A stretch of 64,000 nucleotides of DNA from Nageia nagi (taxonomy: Eukaryota > Pinophyta), in assembly GCA_050084985.1 (NCBI GenBank), contig JBITNC010000001.1:175770001-175834000 (forward strand). The letters are read 5' to 3'. The notes beneath the pieces are model-generated. The model saw only the letters and a list, made by a program, of their open reading frames with translations, did no database searches and had not been told where the DNA came from. Positions 35,756 through 48,015 of the stretch are shown in pieces (the stretch's first letter is position 1; every line of letters starts with the position of its first letter). A program made the translations under genes and the position numbers.

Positions 35756-36245
35756 ATAGTTAAGGCCAAGCTTTTCTCAAGCTCGATGTGAGGTCTCAAA
35801 CACTCCCAACTACTAATGTGAATTCCAAAACTTCCCTATTTTCTAATGTGGGGTACCGAGCTACCTCCTAGCCCAATGCCAAGTGCCCATGCCTTCTCAT
35901 GCCTAATGTAGGAAGCCAATACTCCATCAAACCAATCATTGTGTGTCCAAGCCTCATAAACCCCACCATGGGATGCTCAAATTTCTCCATGCACCAAAAT
36001 CTCTCAAGCTTGCATATAAGGTGTAGAAGTCTTCCTAAGTCTAACATAGGGTGTAATACCTTTTCCAAGCCCAACATCTTATTCCCAACCTCCTCCATAT
36101 CCCATGTGAGGGGTAGAAGCATTTTTAAGTTCACAATTAGGTGGCAATCCTCCTCAAGGCCCAATATAAGGTATCTAGCCTTCTTAAGGTCCAACATACA
36201 ATGCAAGAGGTCCTCCAAGTTCAATGTACAACACCTAGCCTTTAT
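35756..36245 (-). repeat. 30-bp minisatellite kept open as a 10-residue repeat
   Basis: About 16 degenerate tandem units of about 30 bp; plus-strand pieces look like caagcccaacat followed by ggtg and cctcctc. Because the period is a multiple of three, the minus strand is open over 147 codons (35868-36311), with units such as LGLEKVLHPM, LDLGRLLHLI and VGFMRLGHTM. The plus strand is also open for 124 codons (35899-36273). More units occur at 37960-38060, so the array may once have been longer and then been split. It could be a repetitive gag-like tail or a plain minisatellite. Confidence 0.8.
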
Positions 36246-36391
36246 TGAATGTATATTAGTCCCAAATTCATGAGCAAAGAGTACAATAGCAGACTCATTA
36301 TTATCATCCATTTATGTGGCCTATACCTTCTTCATAATAATCCAATTTCATCACATACAATAGCCCTTGAAATTGAATCAAATACCCAAAT

Positions 36392-37790
36392 TCACTTATT
36401 AAGATTTGGAATATACATAATCATCAACTTGTGAGGTACTGTAGCCTTTCTTGTATGGTCATGGCAAAATAGCAAGTCTAAAATGTTTCCAATAACAATA
36501 AACTCCTTCTTTCTTGACTTAATCCATATCATAAATAAAATGAAATGAAAACATGTATGAAAATTTCCCAAGTATGTAAATGTTGTCCCTCTAACAACAA
36601 CCATTGATGCCATGATCTTCTCACATGCATCCCAAATGAAGGTCATATCTCTAATGAAAATCATAGTAGTCATTAAGAACTCAAACATATCATCATGTTC
36701 AATCCCTAATGATGTTGGATCAGCCACCCATATTATGACAACAATCATCCCTATAGTCCTCATGCATTGCTCAAGTGCAGCCTTAACAATAGCCCTAAAC
36801 TTCATGAAAGTTGCAATCCTTAGTGTGTTAACAATAACCTCTTTACCCAATATGGAAAATAAGAGAAACATAGCAATTCTCTTATTTTTCAACACAATAC
36901 ATACCCATGCCTTGTATCCACAAATTAACATATATGTAGCAAATAATTGTGAATGGAATCCTTCAAATCATCACAAGAAGATATGTCAACAGTGTCTCTT
37001 TCAAAGGTAGCTAGTACTCTTCCAAATGTAGTCCTTAAACTAGTACAATACTCAATCTTAATAACATCCAAATATGCAACCTTCAACTCATAGATAATAG
37101 CCTTACATCCTTCACCAAATGATGTACCGACAACACATCTATCAATAATAGTCAATGCTTCTTCTATTCCAGTCCCAATGGTGATAAGGAATGCAATCCT
37201 CCTCATTAAAACAACATCTATCAATATATTTTATGCAAAAGCTTTCATGACACTATTAGCACCTTCATTACCAATATGATTCTTCAAAGATGGGATGAAT
37301 GGTACCAAGGTAGGAATCAACTATTTAGGATGCATCAAATCTTCTTCCAAGTCTAATTTGAAAACATTCATGCTTTCATTTTCATTCTCTGACATTCTTA
37401 TTCTCCCATTGTATGCACACATATTTGCATCCCATGGAGCTAGGAGACTATTGCAATTCATATGAAGAATTGATCTTTTCCACAAATCATACTTTGAAAC
37501 CAAACACAAGAAACTAATATGTGCATACACACAAGCTGGTTGAAATATCTCCAACATTCACATCTACATCAAGCTTCTTGTTCTCCACTACATTCTCAAC
37601 AAATAGGGGTGATTGCATTTTGAAGGAAACATCTTGTAACTCTACTTGACATACCTTATTTAGTGATACAATTATTTCTAATTTTCCAATATCTAAATTA
37701 GTATTTTCTTCTTTGCAATCTTTATCTCCTTCCATGTTAGATTCAAATCCATCTTCATCTTCCTCATTACTATTTTTGGCAACCAAATCT
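36392..37790 (-). pseudogene. E4: unassigned coding-like stretch
   Basis: A minus-strand coding-like region of about 460 codons, in the element orientation. Pieces: 37514-37786 (acidic, NSNEEDEDGFESNMEGDKD), 37321-37557 (APWDANMCAYNGRIR), 36925-37224 in the same frame as the previous piece after two stops (RIAFLITIGTGIEEALTIID, VVGTSFGEGCKAIIYELKVA), and 36392-36931 after a frameshift (MKFRAIVKAALEQCMRTIG, EHDDMFEFLMTTMIFIRDM). Much of it looks helical and repeat-like. I recognise no family. It may be a captured host gene fragment, a distinct gag, or an element-specific ORF. Confidence 0.45.
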
Positions 37791-37959
37791 GAAACAATAA
37801 TGGCTTTTTCCTTTTTCTTTCTAATATTATTACTATTAACAATACCATAAAAAAATTCTAATTACTGTCATAGAAATCAAAATTGCTTTATACCTTTTTG
37901 AGGTATCAACATGGTTAACCCAAGATTCTTCCTTATCTAATTATCCTTCTTATCCAATG

Positions 37960-38060
37960 TTGCATACTAAGCTCCTTAGTGCTCAACATGGGGTGTTAAA
38001 CCTCTTCCTGGTTCAACATTGGGTGCTAAGCCTTTTTTATGTCTAGCATGGGATATAAAA
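37960..38060 (-). repeat. Second block of the 30-bp minisatellite
   Basis: About three units, such as gctcaacatggggtgttaaa followed by cctcttcctggttcaacatt, with the same pattern as 35756-36245. It lies on the far side of the unassigned coding-like stretch. Confidence 0.7.
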
Positions 38061-38945
38061 CTTCCTCTATACAATGGCAACCTCTTGGTTATATCTCCAA
38101 AAATATTTAAATATCAATCTAGCATTCATTGGACCTTGAATGATTGCTCCTTGACCTTCCCAAAATGCAACATGGGGCCTCTTATGGCCAGAGTGAAAAT
38201 GCAACTCCATTCAATCTCCTCCTTTTGAACAATAGCACTCATCTTCTTAGATGATAAAATTTGAGTGAAAGCCTCAAGTCTTCTATTAAAAGCTTTGGAT
38301 ATGAGTGATAACTTTTGCTCACCCCTCTTCTATAGATCCAATGAAGTAGATGAGTCTTTTACTCCTCCTAGTTTTCTAGATCAAGATGTTAGGGTGCTAG
38401 CTAGCTCTACCCCACCAACATTGGTTTTCTACCATGATAAAACTTCATAATAGAGAAGATACTAGTATAGCTAAAAGGTAGTATCTCTTTAGAACTCTTT
38501 GGTGGTTCCTTGTAAGGCATCCACCTATTCTCATCAACCAAATCCCTAAATTTTAGAACTAATTTTTTTTATTTAGTTTAACATTTGATGTTCTAGGTAT
38601 GGACTAGGCGATCCCACATGAGCTTAATAATGTTGCTAGCTAGTTAAACACTCACATGGAAAGGTTGGTCATGAACCTAGGATAACCAACCCTGATGAAA
38701 TTTTTTAATGTTCACTTCTCAACATTCACCATGTTGAGAAGATGCCTCAAAAGTAACCTCAACATTCCTATTCCATGTCTTGTGTGTAATAAGCTTTCTA
38801 TTCATAGCATAGTGGTTTTCTACTTGGGGGCCATACAACATGAGAGATTGCACTTACACTAAGTTATCATCGATACCTGATGATAACTCTACATCTCATA
38901 GGAACAAATAGTTTATCCTAGGAAAACTTACATATGAGTGGATAG
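38061..38945. other. E4 interior, unassigned
   Basis: About 900 bases with several short frames on both strands (e.g. 38019-38228 and 38265-38450, plus strand), none with a recognisable motif. Likely noncoding element sequence. Confidence 0.4.
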
Positions 38946-39330
38946 CATCACTTATGGAACAATCGGCATACCCCAATCTGCAAACTGCAAGTGGTATGAC
39001 TACTAGTTATCTTCATCTGATAACTATAGGTTTTTCAATTGCTATCCCCACTTGACAGACCTATCGAAGGATATGAGTTACTAACCTACACATAACTATT
39101 AGCTAGGCCCACCATGTGTTTCAACATTCCCGTACCCATAACTTAAGGAGCCATGGATATTAAACAATACCCTCAAGTGGTTGTTTGGTATAATTTATTA
39201 ATAAATATTTTGAAAAAAGAAACCACCCATGACCTAATAATTTTTCTCAAATAGTAGCACCATGCATAATAATTGATCACAATGTAGACCTAGTTCTAAC
39301 CTAGGGTTATCACTATTTATCTTTACTCAT
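38946..39330 (+). repeat. Dispersed repeat shared with 22133-22510
   Basis: Second copy of the repeat seen in the E1 leader, same strand, starting atcacttatggaacaatc and including atgactactagttatcttca and ggagccatggatatt. The surrounding sequence does not match, so the unit ends near 39330. Confidence 0.65.
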
Positions 39331-41045
39331 GAGGCATACATTGAAAGTCTCAATTATAGGCTTGCTTAGGAAGTCACTTGATTCTATTTGTCCCATATGC
39401 ATTATATAGCATAAATAGGTCTACTTTAAAATTCCTTGTGCATATGTAAAGTAGCAAATCGTGAGGTAAGGTCTAGCTACTATTACTACAAAAGTAATGC
39501 AATGCTAAGTGGTCCTCATGTAAGGAATATTCCTTTTATTTGTCATTTAACGATGTAGTTTTACTTGGCAAACATTCTCCACCATTTTCTTACATCATTG
39601 TCTTCATCCAAAAATTTCTTTGGATCAAAATATTCTTTCAAGATTCTTCATGATCCTTGGTTGAAATATGGTATAATCTGAGTAGAATAGGTTTTATTCC
39701 CTTAACTATGATTATTGCCTTATTATTTACAAAGTCCCAACTTTTCCCAATGGGTTCCAAGTGGTCCCATTTTGATTCCAAGGGTGGTCCCTAATGTTTC
39801 CTGAATGATCCCAAATTATCATTTAGAATCTTTACTCAAATTTAGGATTATATCTAATTCATTGGGATATTTTGGGATTAATGACATAATCAATCTACTT
39901 CTTTTAAATGCCTTGGAAAAATCATTTACTTAATCAAATGGTAATATCCACTAATCATTTTCATATAAAATAAAATATTATTTCCTACTCCTATTCATGT
40001 GATCATCATAATATCATTTTCAATAAAGAGGAAACTCATTAAATCATAACCAATTCATTTAAACATAAAATCATCTATTTTTAATACAAACAAGGTTTAA
40101 ATACAAACAGTCTCTATTAAGCTAATACAAGAATATTTATCCATTACAAGAGGTTCAAATATACGTAGTGAAATTCATCCATCAACATCTAATATAAGGC
40201 TAACAAATAATTACAAAATATCATAATATATCATGTCTCATAATACAAATGTAATACAAATGAAGTATACTCCAACATATTATCTCATATTAATGAATTA
40301 ATAAATTCTTCTTTGTCTCGTTCTAGAACACCTCCATCAATTCACGAGCATCAAGCATCGAACAACTCCATGGACCTTTGGTGGATGGATCGAGTACTAA
40401 GAGGGAGGGAGGATTAGGACACCCCTTTCTTAATTGGCCATGATGTAAATGCATTTCCTTGCATTTTACTTTACTTCTAATCTATTCTTATAGACCTTAG
40501 GAGGATTTTAGATCCATTTAGAACTACCTCCTTTCTTTGTTCATGTATTAATCCATTAAACCATCTTTAATAATTCATTTAACATTCCCTTTAGAAGACT
40601 TTGAATACATTTGGTATTATCTTACTAAACATTATACCGATATCATAATATTAAGGCAACATTTTTTTATAAAAATTCTAATGGGTCTTTGAATCAATGT
40701 CACCAAACTTATTAAAATTTGCAATTATTAGGTAATATTTACTACCTTAATAGATATTCATTATTTTAACTAAATATCATTTTTATATTATTACTCCACT
40801 ACATGATCTTCTTAAATAATGATCTTCAAATCTATACTCTTCCAAGGGTATCACATACATTATATAAATTTCATATGATTTGATAAACATTAGTTTATTT
40901 TAAAAAGGATCTTATTACCTATCAATTTGTATTTTTACAATTAAACTATGTTATTTAAATTCCCAGAACAATTACCTTGGCCACCTTTACTTTATTTAAT
41001 ATATTTATTATAAAAATCAAACAGTCCTTGTAAAGTCAAGGCGTA
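39331..41045. other. E4 interior, AT-rich, possible old LTR relative
   Basis: About 1.7 kb without coding motifs. Around 40475-40560 the order of words (ccttaggagg, ttagaactacctcctttctt, then a t-rich stretch) resembles 1600-1650 in the E1 LTR (cataggaggttc, tagaactacctcccttcc). This may be a distant LTR of the same family without PPR repeats. Weak evidence. Confidence 0.35.
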
Positions 41046-41770
41046 CTCAATTATACCATTGTATATGTTATTGGGAACAAATAAAATGTTGCTCCACATA
41101 CTGCATTGGGTTGCGCAGGCTACGCGAGAGGGAGAGGATCCAAACGCAATGAGTTTTTTTGCGACTCCACTTCTATTCTTTGTTCGATGACGTGCTTCAG
41201 TATTGGCGTTTCTAGTACCTAATAATTCAGGGAGATTAAAGGTAAACTACTTTGTTTTAGCACCATAGAGAAAGAGACGAGATCTCAATCTCATTACTAT
41301 GCACAAAAGAACATAGGTTCCTATCCTTCGGTATAGCAAGTTTAATTAGCTTGAGTACATATGGAAGGAACTTTTTGTTGGACGCCTGGTTTAGTACATA
41401 TCTTGGTTGCGGGCAAAAATAGATTAACAAATTATTTAATCCTGAAATAAATTCTGCGATACGCAGGCAGGAGGGTAAGGTCAGACTTCAAATGATGCAA
41501 GATTTTGATCACGTATATGGAAAAGAGCAATGTAAATTGTAGAAAACTTTGCCAACAATTCTCCAACATACTTCGCAATGGGAGCTCGTGAGATGGAAGG
41601 GAACCCAGGTGAATAGTCTATGTATACACAGAGGTGATTGACGCCCAGCAATAATACTACACGGAGGATATTTCTGAATCTATCTCACGATAATCTGAGA
41701 GTGAAATTAGCTTATGTTGCGTTCTAGACACAGGGGTGTTCAATCAAGTACTCTTTGATTCATAAATCAA
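41046..41770. other. CpG-retaining patch
   Basis: Counting by eye gives about 21 CpG sites in roughly 660 bases (dense at 41115-41215, e.g. gcgcaggctacgcgagaggg), against a few per kilobase in most of the window. GC content is visibly higher. No open frame longer than 60 codons and no protein motif. Could be a recent insertion, organelle-derived DNA, a gene remnant or an unmethylated regulatory patch. Confidence 0.55.
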
Positions 41771-42880
41771 ATGTTTTTCACAGCTAAAGGAACATACTAC
41801 TAGCAAGATACAATAATTCCGTCTATCCAATCCAAGGTCTCTATCAATAGAAATAAAGTATTTCAACCATTCCTAAAGTGAAATCCTGAGGAAAAAATAA
41901 CATAGGTCGTACAGCAAATTTATTAATTCAGACATATTATTCTACCATACTTACTAAAGTAACTCTTTTCAAAGTAAAGCAACAGAGATAGAAATTCACA
42001 TGTTTACCTTACACAACATGTAGTTAAAAATAATTAATAAATTACATATCCCTTTGTAATTATATATTCACTATATCATAAAATAACAAAAGAATCTATT
42101 TAAGACAAGAAAGCACCTTGATTAAAGGGAAAGAGAGAGAGCTCTACTACTCCACGGGCTTCAAAGTGAGAAGAGGCAACTTAATGGCTTAGTGATAGTT
42201 TATTTACTTAGTAATAGAAATTATGTGACTAGTCCCATCAAAATATCATAAAATACTTGGAACTTTCCACCCATAGATCTAAATAAAAGAAAAATAATAA
42301 AAGAAAATCTTAATCTTTTACTTTTTAAAGAAAGAATATGGTACCAACCTTCATATGCAACATGTCAAACCACTATGTCTCTTCAAATGGTACAAGACAT
42401 CTAACAACAATTAATTTTATGAAACTTTATCAAATATTACTTTTATACAACTCTTAAATACATCAAAATAGGACTACTTTAACTAAGCATTAAAAATAAT
42501 GCAAAAGAATGCACCTTGATTTGGAGAGAGAAGAGAGACTTATTTTCATGTAACTTTACACCCAACCTTGATAATAATAAGAATGAAATAATAAAAGATA
42601 GATAGGTAGGTGTTTTGCCTAATGTTCCACCCCTTTATTTATAGTCCAGGAGGTTCAAGTGTGTCCAAATGAACATCTTTTTATACCTTTAATAATTTTT
42701 GGGGTAGGTTTGTTTAAAGTTGTTGATGATTGAAATAGTATTAAATACCTTGAAACTTTTTTTTATTAACTAAAAAATTAGTGCCAACTTTTGTCCATAC
42801 CTAACACAAGGAAACAAAACTAAGTAGCATTTTTAAATATCTTGTAACACCACAAGGTGACCTTAGTCTTTTTATAAATG
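41771..42880. other. E4 interior with a degenerate 400-bp direct repeat
   Basis: AT-rich, no coding motif. The block aagcaccttgattaaaggga at 42110 recurs as atgcaccttgatttggagag at 42509, each followed by a gagaga purine run and later a ttccacc word (42255 and 42628), suggesting an old duplication of about 400 bp. Confidence 0.4.
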
Positions 42881-43039
42881 AATTGTTGGAATCACCCCTC
42901 AAAAAGGTGTTGAAATGGATTCAATTCATTATGTCCAAAATTTTGGACGATTCAGAAAGATTTGGATTTATCGATAAAGGAACAATATCACAATCTGTTT
43001 TGAATGAGATCTCAATGAATCAATGGATTACGTCATTAG

Positions 43040-43370
<331 letters not shown>

Positions 43371-43925
43371 TAGTGTTTTTACTATTATCCCTATGTGGCA
43401 ATATTATGGGCACTCACTTTTAATTTTTACCTCATTAAATTTATTTTTTTAACCTTATATGAAGTTTCAAATTTAAATAAGGTATATTCTTTTTTCTCTC
43501 TATTTTCAAATTCAAAACTCAATAAGGGAAATACACCTTTATCTATGATGATCACCTCATCTTGCAGGGTAAGATTAATCCACACATATTTGCAAACATA
43601 TTTCCATCAAGAAATTGGTAATTATAGTAATTATTCTACATGTAACTACATGATCTATGATGGTCATAGGGTGTCTTAATGATCCAATGCTAATCATTTT
43701 CTTTTTCTTACCATTTTGTTTCCATCACCAATTCACTTTTGGTCCTTAGTGTATTTGGGTTGCTTCTCTGTCTCAAGGTAACATATTACCTATTTCAAAA
43801 TATCTCAAAGCCAGCATCAAATTATCATAAATGATACATATTCCCTTATCAAATTCATCATCATCATAGTATTATTCAAACATGATCCATCCAAAGTATT
43901 ATTCAAACATGATCCATTCAAATCA
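43371..43925. other. E4 interior, unassigned
   Basis: About 550 bases; a plus-strand 94-codon frame (43395-43679) has no motif and follows the rpoB fragment in another frame. It contains a duplicated 21-bp phrase, catgatccat-caaa, near 43880-43920. Confidence 0.4.
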
Positions 43926-44236
43926 TCGATAGTATTTGAGGTCAAATAGTGTCTTGAGTTTGGTCATGATATTCCTTGATAGATCTGGAATAATATTTAT
44001 ATCTTTGGTAGAGTCTTATGTGGAGGAAGATATCTAGGCTCCCATTTTTGATCTCTCTTCTTGTACATCTTTTTATTGTTCTCTCAAGAACCATAAGAGC
44101 CTCTCCCTTTCCTTCAAAGGGATCTTGTTATCCATAAATTTTTATAAAAGTTGGTTGAAAACCACCCTTTTGAACTTTGACTTCTTCACTATGGCCATAG
44201 ATCTAGCTTCCATTTCCTTAGGTGGTAACATCTTCA
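43926..44236 (-). pseudogene. E4: leader ORF next to the primer site
   Basis: Starting just downstream of the primer site on the minus strand, one frame reads LPPKEMEARSMAIVKKSKFK, RVVFNQLL, KFMDNKIPLKEREREALMVL and ERTIKRCTRREIKNGSLD with few stops. It is basic and charged. Its location suits the start of a gag-like protein, but I do not recognise the family. Confidence 0.45.
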
Positions 44237-44248
44237 GCTTTGATACCA
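44237..44248 (-). other. E4 primer binding site (initiator Met tRNA)
   Basis: The minus strand reads TGGTATCAAAGC, one base from the standard plant TGGTATCAGAGC complementary to the initiator tRNA-Met 3' end. It lies one base inside the right LTR. Confidence 0.88.
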
Positions 44249-44249
44249 C

Positions 44250-45378
44250 TATAAAGAACCAAATACAATCTCAAGTGCAAATTAGCTAATTTAATCAACT
44301 AAACCCTAACGTTTGCCCTAGGGAATCCAAATCAAACCCCAACAATGCAAATATGCCAATGTTTGGTTACAATTAGCAGTTATCAACTAACATAAGCTCA
44401 TAATGCAAACTTCTAGCTACAATAAGCATAAATAAACAATAATACTACAACATTGCAATAGCAAAGCATACATAAGATAAAGATTGATATCCAATGCCCA
44501 ATAGCTATATGTATGATATAAAATGAATGATAATACAATACCAATCTCCCAAAGCTAGATGAATAGAAAGGATATTCTTGCTCCCTCAAAACTGAATCCT
44601 CTCCATCAAAGGAGCCCTCCTTTAATCTTGGTGAACAAATAAATGGTAGAAGCACAACCTTAGAATACCATTAGATGGGAAATGGTGCTACACCAATGTC
44701 ATAGATTAATAGGATCTCTCAGCCTATTAATCCTCCTGATGCAACACCTAGGGGTTTGCTTAGCATCATTAAGACTTCTTATCCTCTAGATGGTATAAGT
44801 GTAATAATAATCAAGTATATCTAGTTATGACACTAACCTTCTTTATAAAACAATTCTTGGATCTGGATCTCACCTAAAAATCACCACTCTAACCCCCAAG
44901 TCCAAGGTTATCCTAAGGATTCCAATAATTACAAGATCTAATGGCTAGATATTCAATGCTTCATTATTGAAGAATAATATTGCATTTAAAATTATTAATT
45001 ATCTTGGAATCATGTAATACAAGTCATACAAGTGGCCCCCATAAAACATAGTAAATCTATTATTGATTACCAAGCTCACACCTAAATATAATCAATAATT
45101 AATTCCTATCCCAAGGAGTGGGATGTAATATCTCAAGGGGTCAGTATGGAGATGCTTCTGGATTTCCATGCATGGCCACAATATGGAAGATTGGTCTAAC
45201 TAAAAAATTTCAAGAGACCATAACTACTTTATTTCTTGATGAAGCCTTGTCATATAACCTATCAAAATGTTTCCCATGAGATTCGCTACCTAACGAACAA
45301 ATCAAATCAACTCTCCAAGACCTATGGTGAATTATATCCTCACATATAAATAGAATATTTGCGAAAGGGATGGTATAC
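44250..45378 (-). repeat. E4 right LTR (5' LTR)
   Basis: Partner of 34298-35435; ends adjacent to the primer site. Differences between the copies are numerous and mostly transitions, so the insertion is old. The right end is degraded (ggtatac for ttacca). Confidence 0.87.
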
Positions 45379-45399
45379 TAATCCAATTTTCTAATCTCA

Positions 45400-46135
45400 A
45401 AGAAGGATTAATCCAATAGTCAAATAAATTATTTAGCAAGAGCTTCAAAAACTTCTTAATGTTGGTTTTCTCTACCTGATATCTAATAGCAAATGAGTTT
45501 CACACCTAGTGATTGTTCCAAAGAAGAATGAGATATAAAGAACCTTCACTAACTATAGAGAATTGAACAAAGAAATAAAATATAACTATTGTCTATTCCC
45601 ATTCATCAATCAGGTTCTTAATACACTTGTAGGAAAGAAGTACTTTAGATTTCTAGATGGCTTCAATAGATATAATTAGATTCAAGTAGCTCTAGAGGAC
45701 TAAGATAATACCACCTTCACATGTCCATAGGGAATATTTTCGTTCAGAGTACCTCCATTTGGGCTATGCAATGCACCTACAACCTTCTAAAGATAAGTAC
45801 TAGTGATATTCTCTTATCTTGCACATGATAGTTTGGAATTTTATATGGACAACTTCACTATTTATGGTGATGATTTTGATCAAACACTAGAAATTTTAGA
45901 GAAAGTCTTCATTATATGTAGAGAGCAACACCTATCCCTAAGATATGAGAAATGCTTCATAATGATGCAAGAAGGGATCACCTTGGGACATCATATCTCA
46001 ATCTCGAGCATTGTAATTGATTTAGTAAAAATAAAGGTTATCAATAATCTCCAACCTTCTAAGAGAGTAAAATATGTTCATAGGTTTCTCGAGCATGTAG
46101 GCTATTACAAATGACTCATCAAGGATTTTAGCAAG
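45400..46135 (+). pseudogene. E3: reverse transcriptase core, right of E4
   Basis: RT resumes with ELQKLLNVGF-like text at 45432, [56 protein letters not shown], then the clean piece 45803-46114 with EFYMDNFTIYGDDFDQTLEI (YMDD changed to YMDN) and KVFIICREQHLSLRYEKCFI, ITLGHHIS. The thumb reads RFLEHVGYYK. Stops at Gln or Trp codons recur. It rejoins the N-terminal part at 34060-34297 once E4 is removed. Confidence 0.9.
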
Positions 46136-46640
46136 ATTGCAACACCTTTTTGGATTACTACTTAAAGATGTAAACTTCAAATGGACCTCATAATGCTAAG
46201 AAGAATTTCAAGAATTGAAGTAGCAACTCTCTACAACACCCATACTCCAAGTTCCTAACTGGGAGCTTCCTTTTCATATTCACATTGATGCTTCATATAC
46301 AACTATTGGGGCAATGATGGGTTAAGAAATAAATGGTTAACACTATGTCAAATACTTTATTAGAAATAACTTACAAGGGGCATATTTTAACTATACACTA
46401 ATTGAGAAAGAGTTCCTTGTGGTGGTTTACACCATCAACAAATTATACCACTCCATAATAGGATATCAAATATATTTCCATATAGACTATTCAACTATTA
46501 GATAGCCAATGAATAAACCCCTAATCAATGATCATGTCATTTGATGGATTCTCCTTCTCTAGGAATTTGATATAACCATCATCAAAAAACCTAGTAAAGT
46601 GAATGTTATAGTTGATTTTCTCTCACAACTTCATATTATT
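46136..46640 (+). pseudogene. E3: RNase H
   Basis: Reads FHIHIDASY (first catalytic Asp region) near 46275, YFIRNNLQGAYFNYTLIEKE (conserved Glu), FLVVVYTINKLYHSIIGYQI, FHIDYSTIR (third Asp), then EFDITIIKKPSKVNVIVDFL. Frameshifts near 46180 and several stops. It directly follows RT in the same orientation. Confidence 0.82.
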
Positions 46641-48015
46641 TTTGATCCAAAACTAGTACAAGATAAGTTCCTTGATGAATATCTATTATCTCTCTTGAAA
46701 TTAATCCATGGTTCATTGATATTACCAACTACCTAGTCATAGGGGACTTTCCTACTCATTTCTCCCCTAGATAAAGAAGATAACTCATCCAATGTAGCAT
46801 ACCTTTCACATGGATTGATGAAATATTTTTCAAGATAGTAATTAAGCATTTCATGAGATGTTGTGTGTGAGAGGATAAATATTTTACATAATTAGGGAAC
46901 TAAATTTAGAACATTATCATGGATACTTTATTGGCAAGAGGATAGCCTATAAAATTCAAAACATTATCATGGATACTTTGTTGGCAAGAGGATAGCCTAT
47001 AATGTCCTTGATGCATGTTACTATTGGTTGACCTTGTTCAAAGATACTTATGAATTTATGGTCTCCTGCAATAGCTGCCAATGGATGGGAAATCCCACAA
47101 GTACAAGTGAGATGTCATTGTAATCCTAGATTACTTTGGGTCCCTTTTAAATATAAAGGCTAAAATTTGTTGGGATCCACCTCATAAGGTAAATACCACA
47201 TTTTTGTGTGCACATACTATCTTACTAAATATGCTAAAGTTAAAGAATTAACAACTACTTGATAAGAGCAAGTGGTAGACATCCTCTATGAGAATATTTA
47301 ACTAGATTCGGAGTGCCTCATGAAATCATCACAAATTAGGGGACACAATTCACTTAAGATGTCATTGAATCCCTAGTCTCCCTATATGAACTATGACATA
47401 ATAAGACCACATCATACCATCCCCATGCCAATGGAAAAGTCAAGGTTACAAATATAGAGTTGTAGAATATCCTAACAAAAATAGTAGCAACTAACAAATA
47501 AGATTGGTTGACTCGACTCAAAGAAATAGTATGGAATTACAACACAACTTGGAATTCAATAACAGGTTTCACATCATTTGAAATTATCTATCATAAGAAA
47601 CCTCTTATTCTAATTGAATATGAGATACAAACATATGCACTATAGTAAATGTAAGCATTCAACTTTTGACATACCAAAAAGAGTGATTGCATCAACTAAT
47701 AAACCTAGATGAGATAAGATCTCAAGCACTATAAAACATGGAATTCATTCAACAATAATGTAAAAATTGGCATGACAATTTCATCAAGAAAAAGCACTTC
47801 AAACCAAGATATTGGGCACTATTATTCAACTCTAGATATTAAGACTTCAAAGGAAAACTATATACAAGATGGCTAGGCCCATACAAGATCCTCTAAGTAT
47901 TCAATAATGGCAGAAATCATTTGTAAATAATAGATAATAGCTGATGGAAAATGATTGTAAAAAACCATTGCTTAAATATCTATAAAGCACCACTATCCAA
48001 GTAATAATTTAAGGA
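46641..48015 (+). pseudogene. E3: integrase
   Basis: The N-terminal finger is weak (ACYYWLTLFKDTYEF, CNSCQ near 47010-47090). The core shows FVGIHLI (first Asp changed to His), TRFGVPHEIITN-(stop)-GTQFT (second Asp lost), YHPHANGKVKVTNIEL (catalytic Glu region altered), DWLTRLKEIVWNYNTTWNSI and TGFTSFEIIYHKKPL. The C-terminal part reads STLDIKTSKENYIQDG and ends near YKAPLSK at 48000. A 50-bp tandem duplication occurs at 46904-47003. Clearly dead. Confidence 0.85.
46904..47003 (+). repeat. 50-bp tandem duplication in E3 integrase
   Basis: acattatcatggatacttt recurs exactly 50 bases downstream (46911 and 46961), with ttggcaagaggatagcctat in both copies. A recent slippage or repair duplication. 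Confidence 0.92.

Noticed and set aside
35899-36273. Plus-strand Cys/Ser-rich repeat protein
   Set aside because: Produced by the 30-bp minisatellite being open on both strands; the element orientation favours the minus strand, and neither is proven coding.
36612-37010. 132-codon plus-strand frame
   Set aside because: Antisense to the better supported minus-strand coding-like stretch at 36392-37224; no motif on the plus strand.
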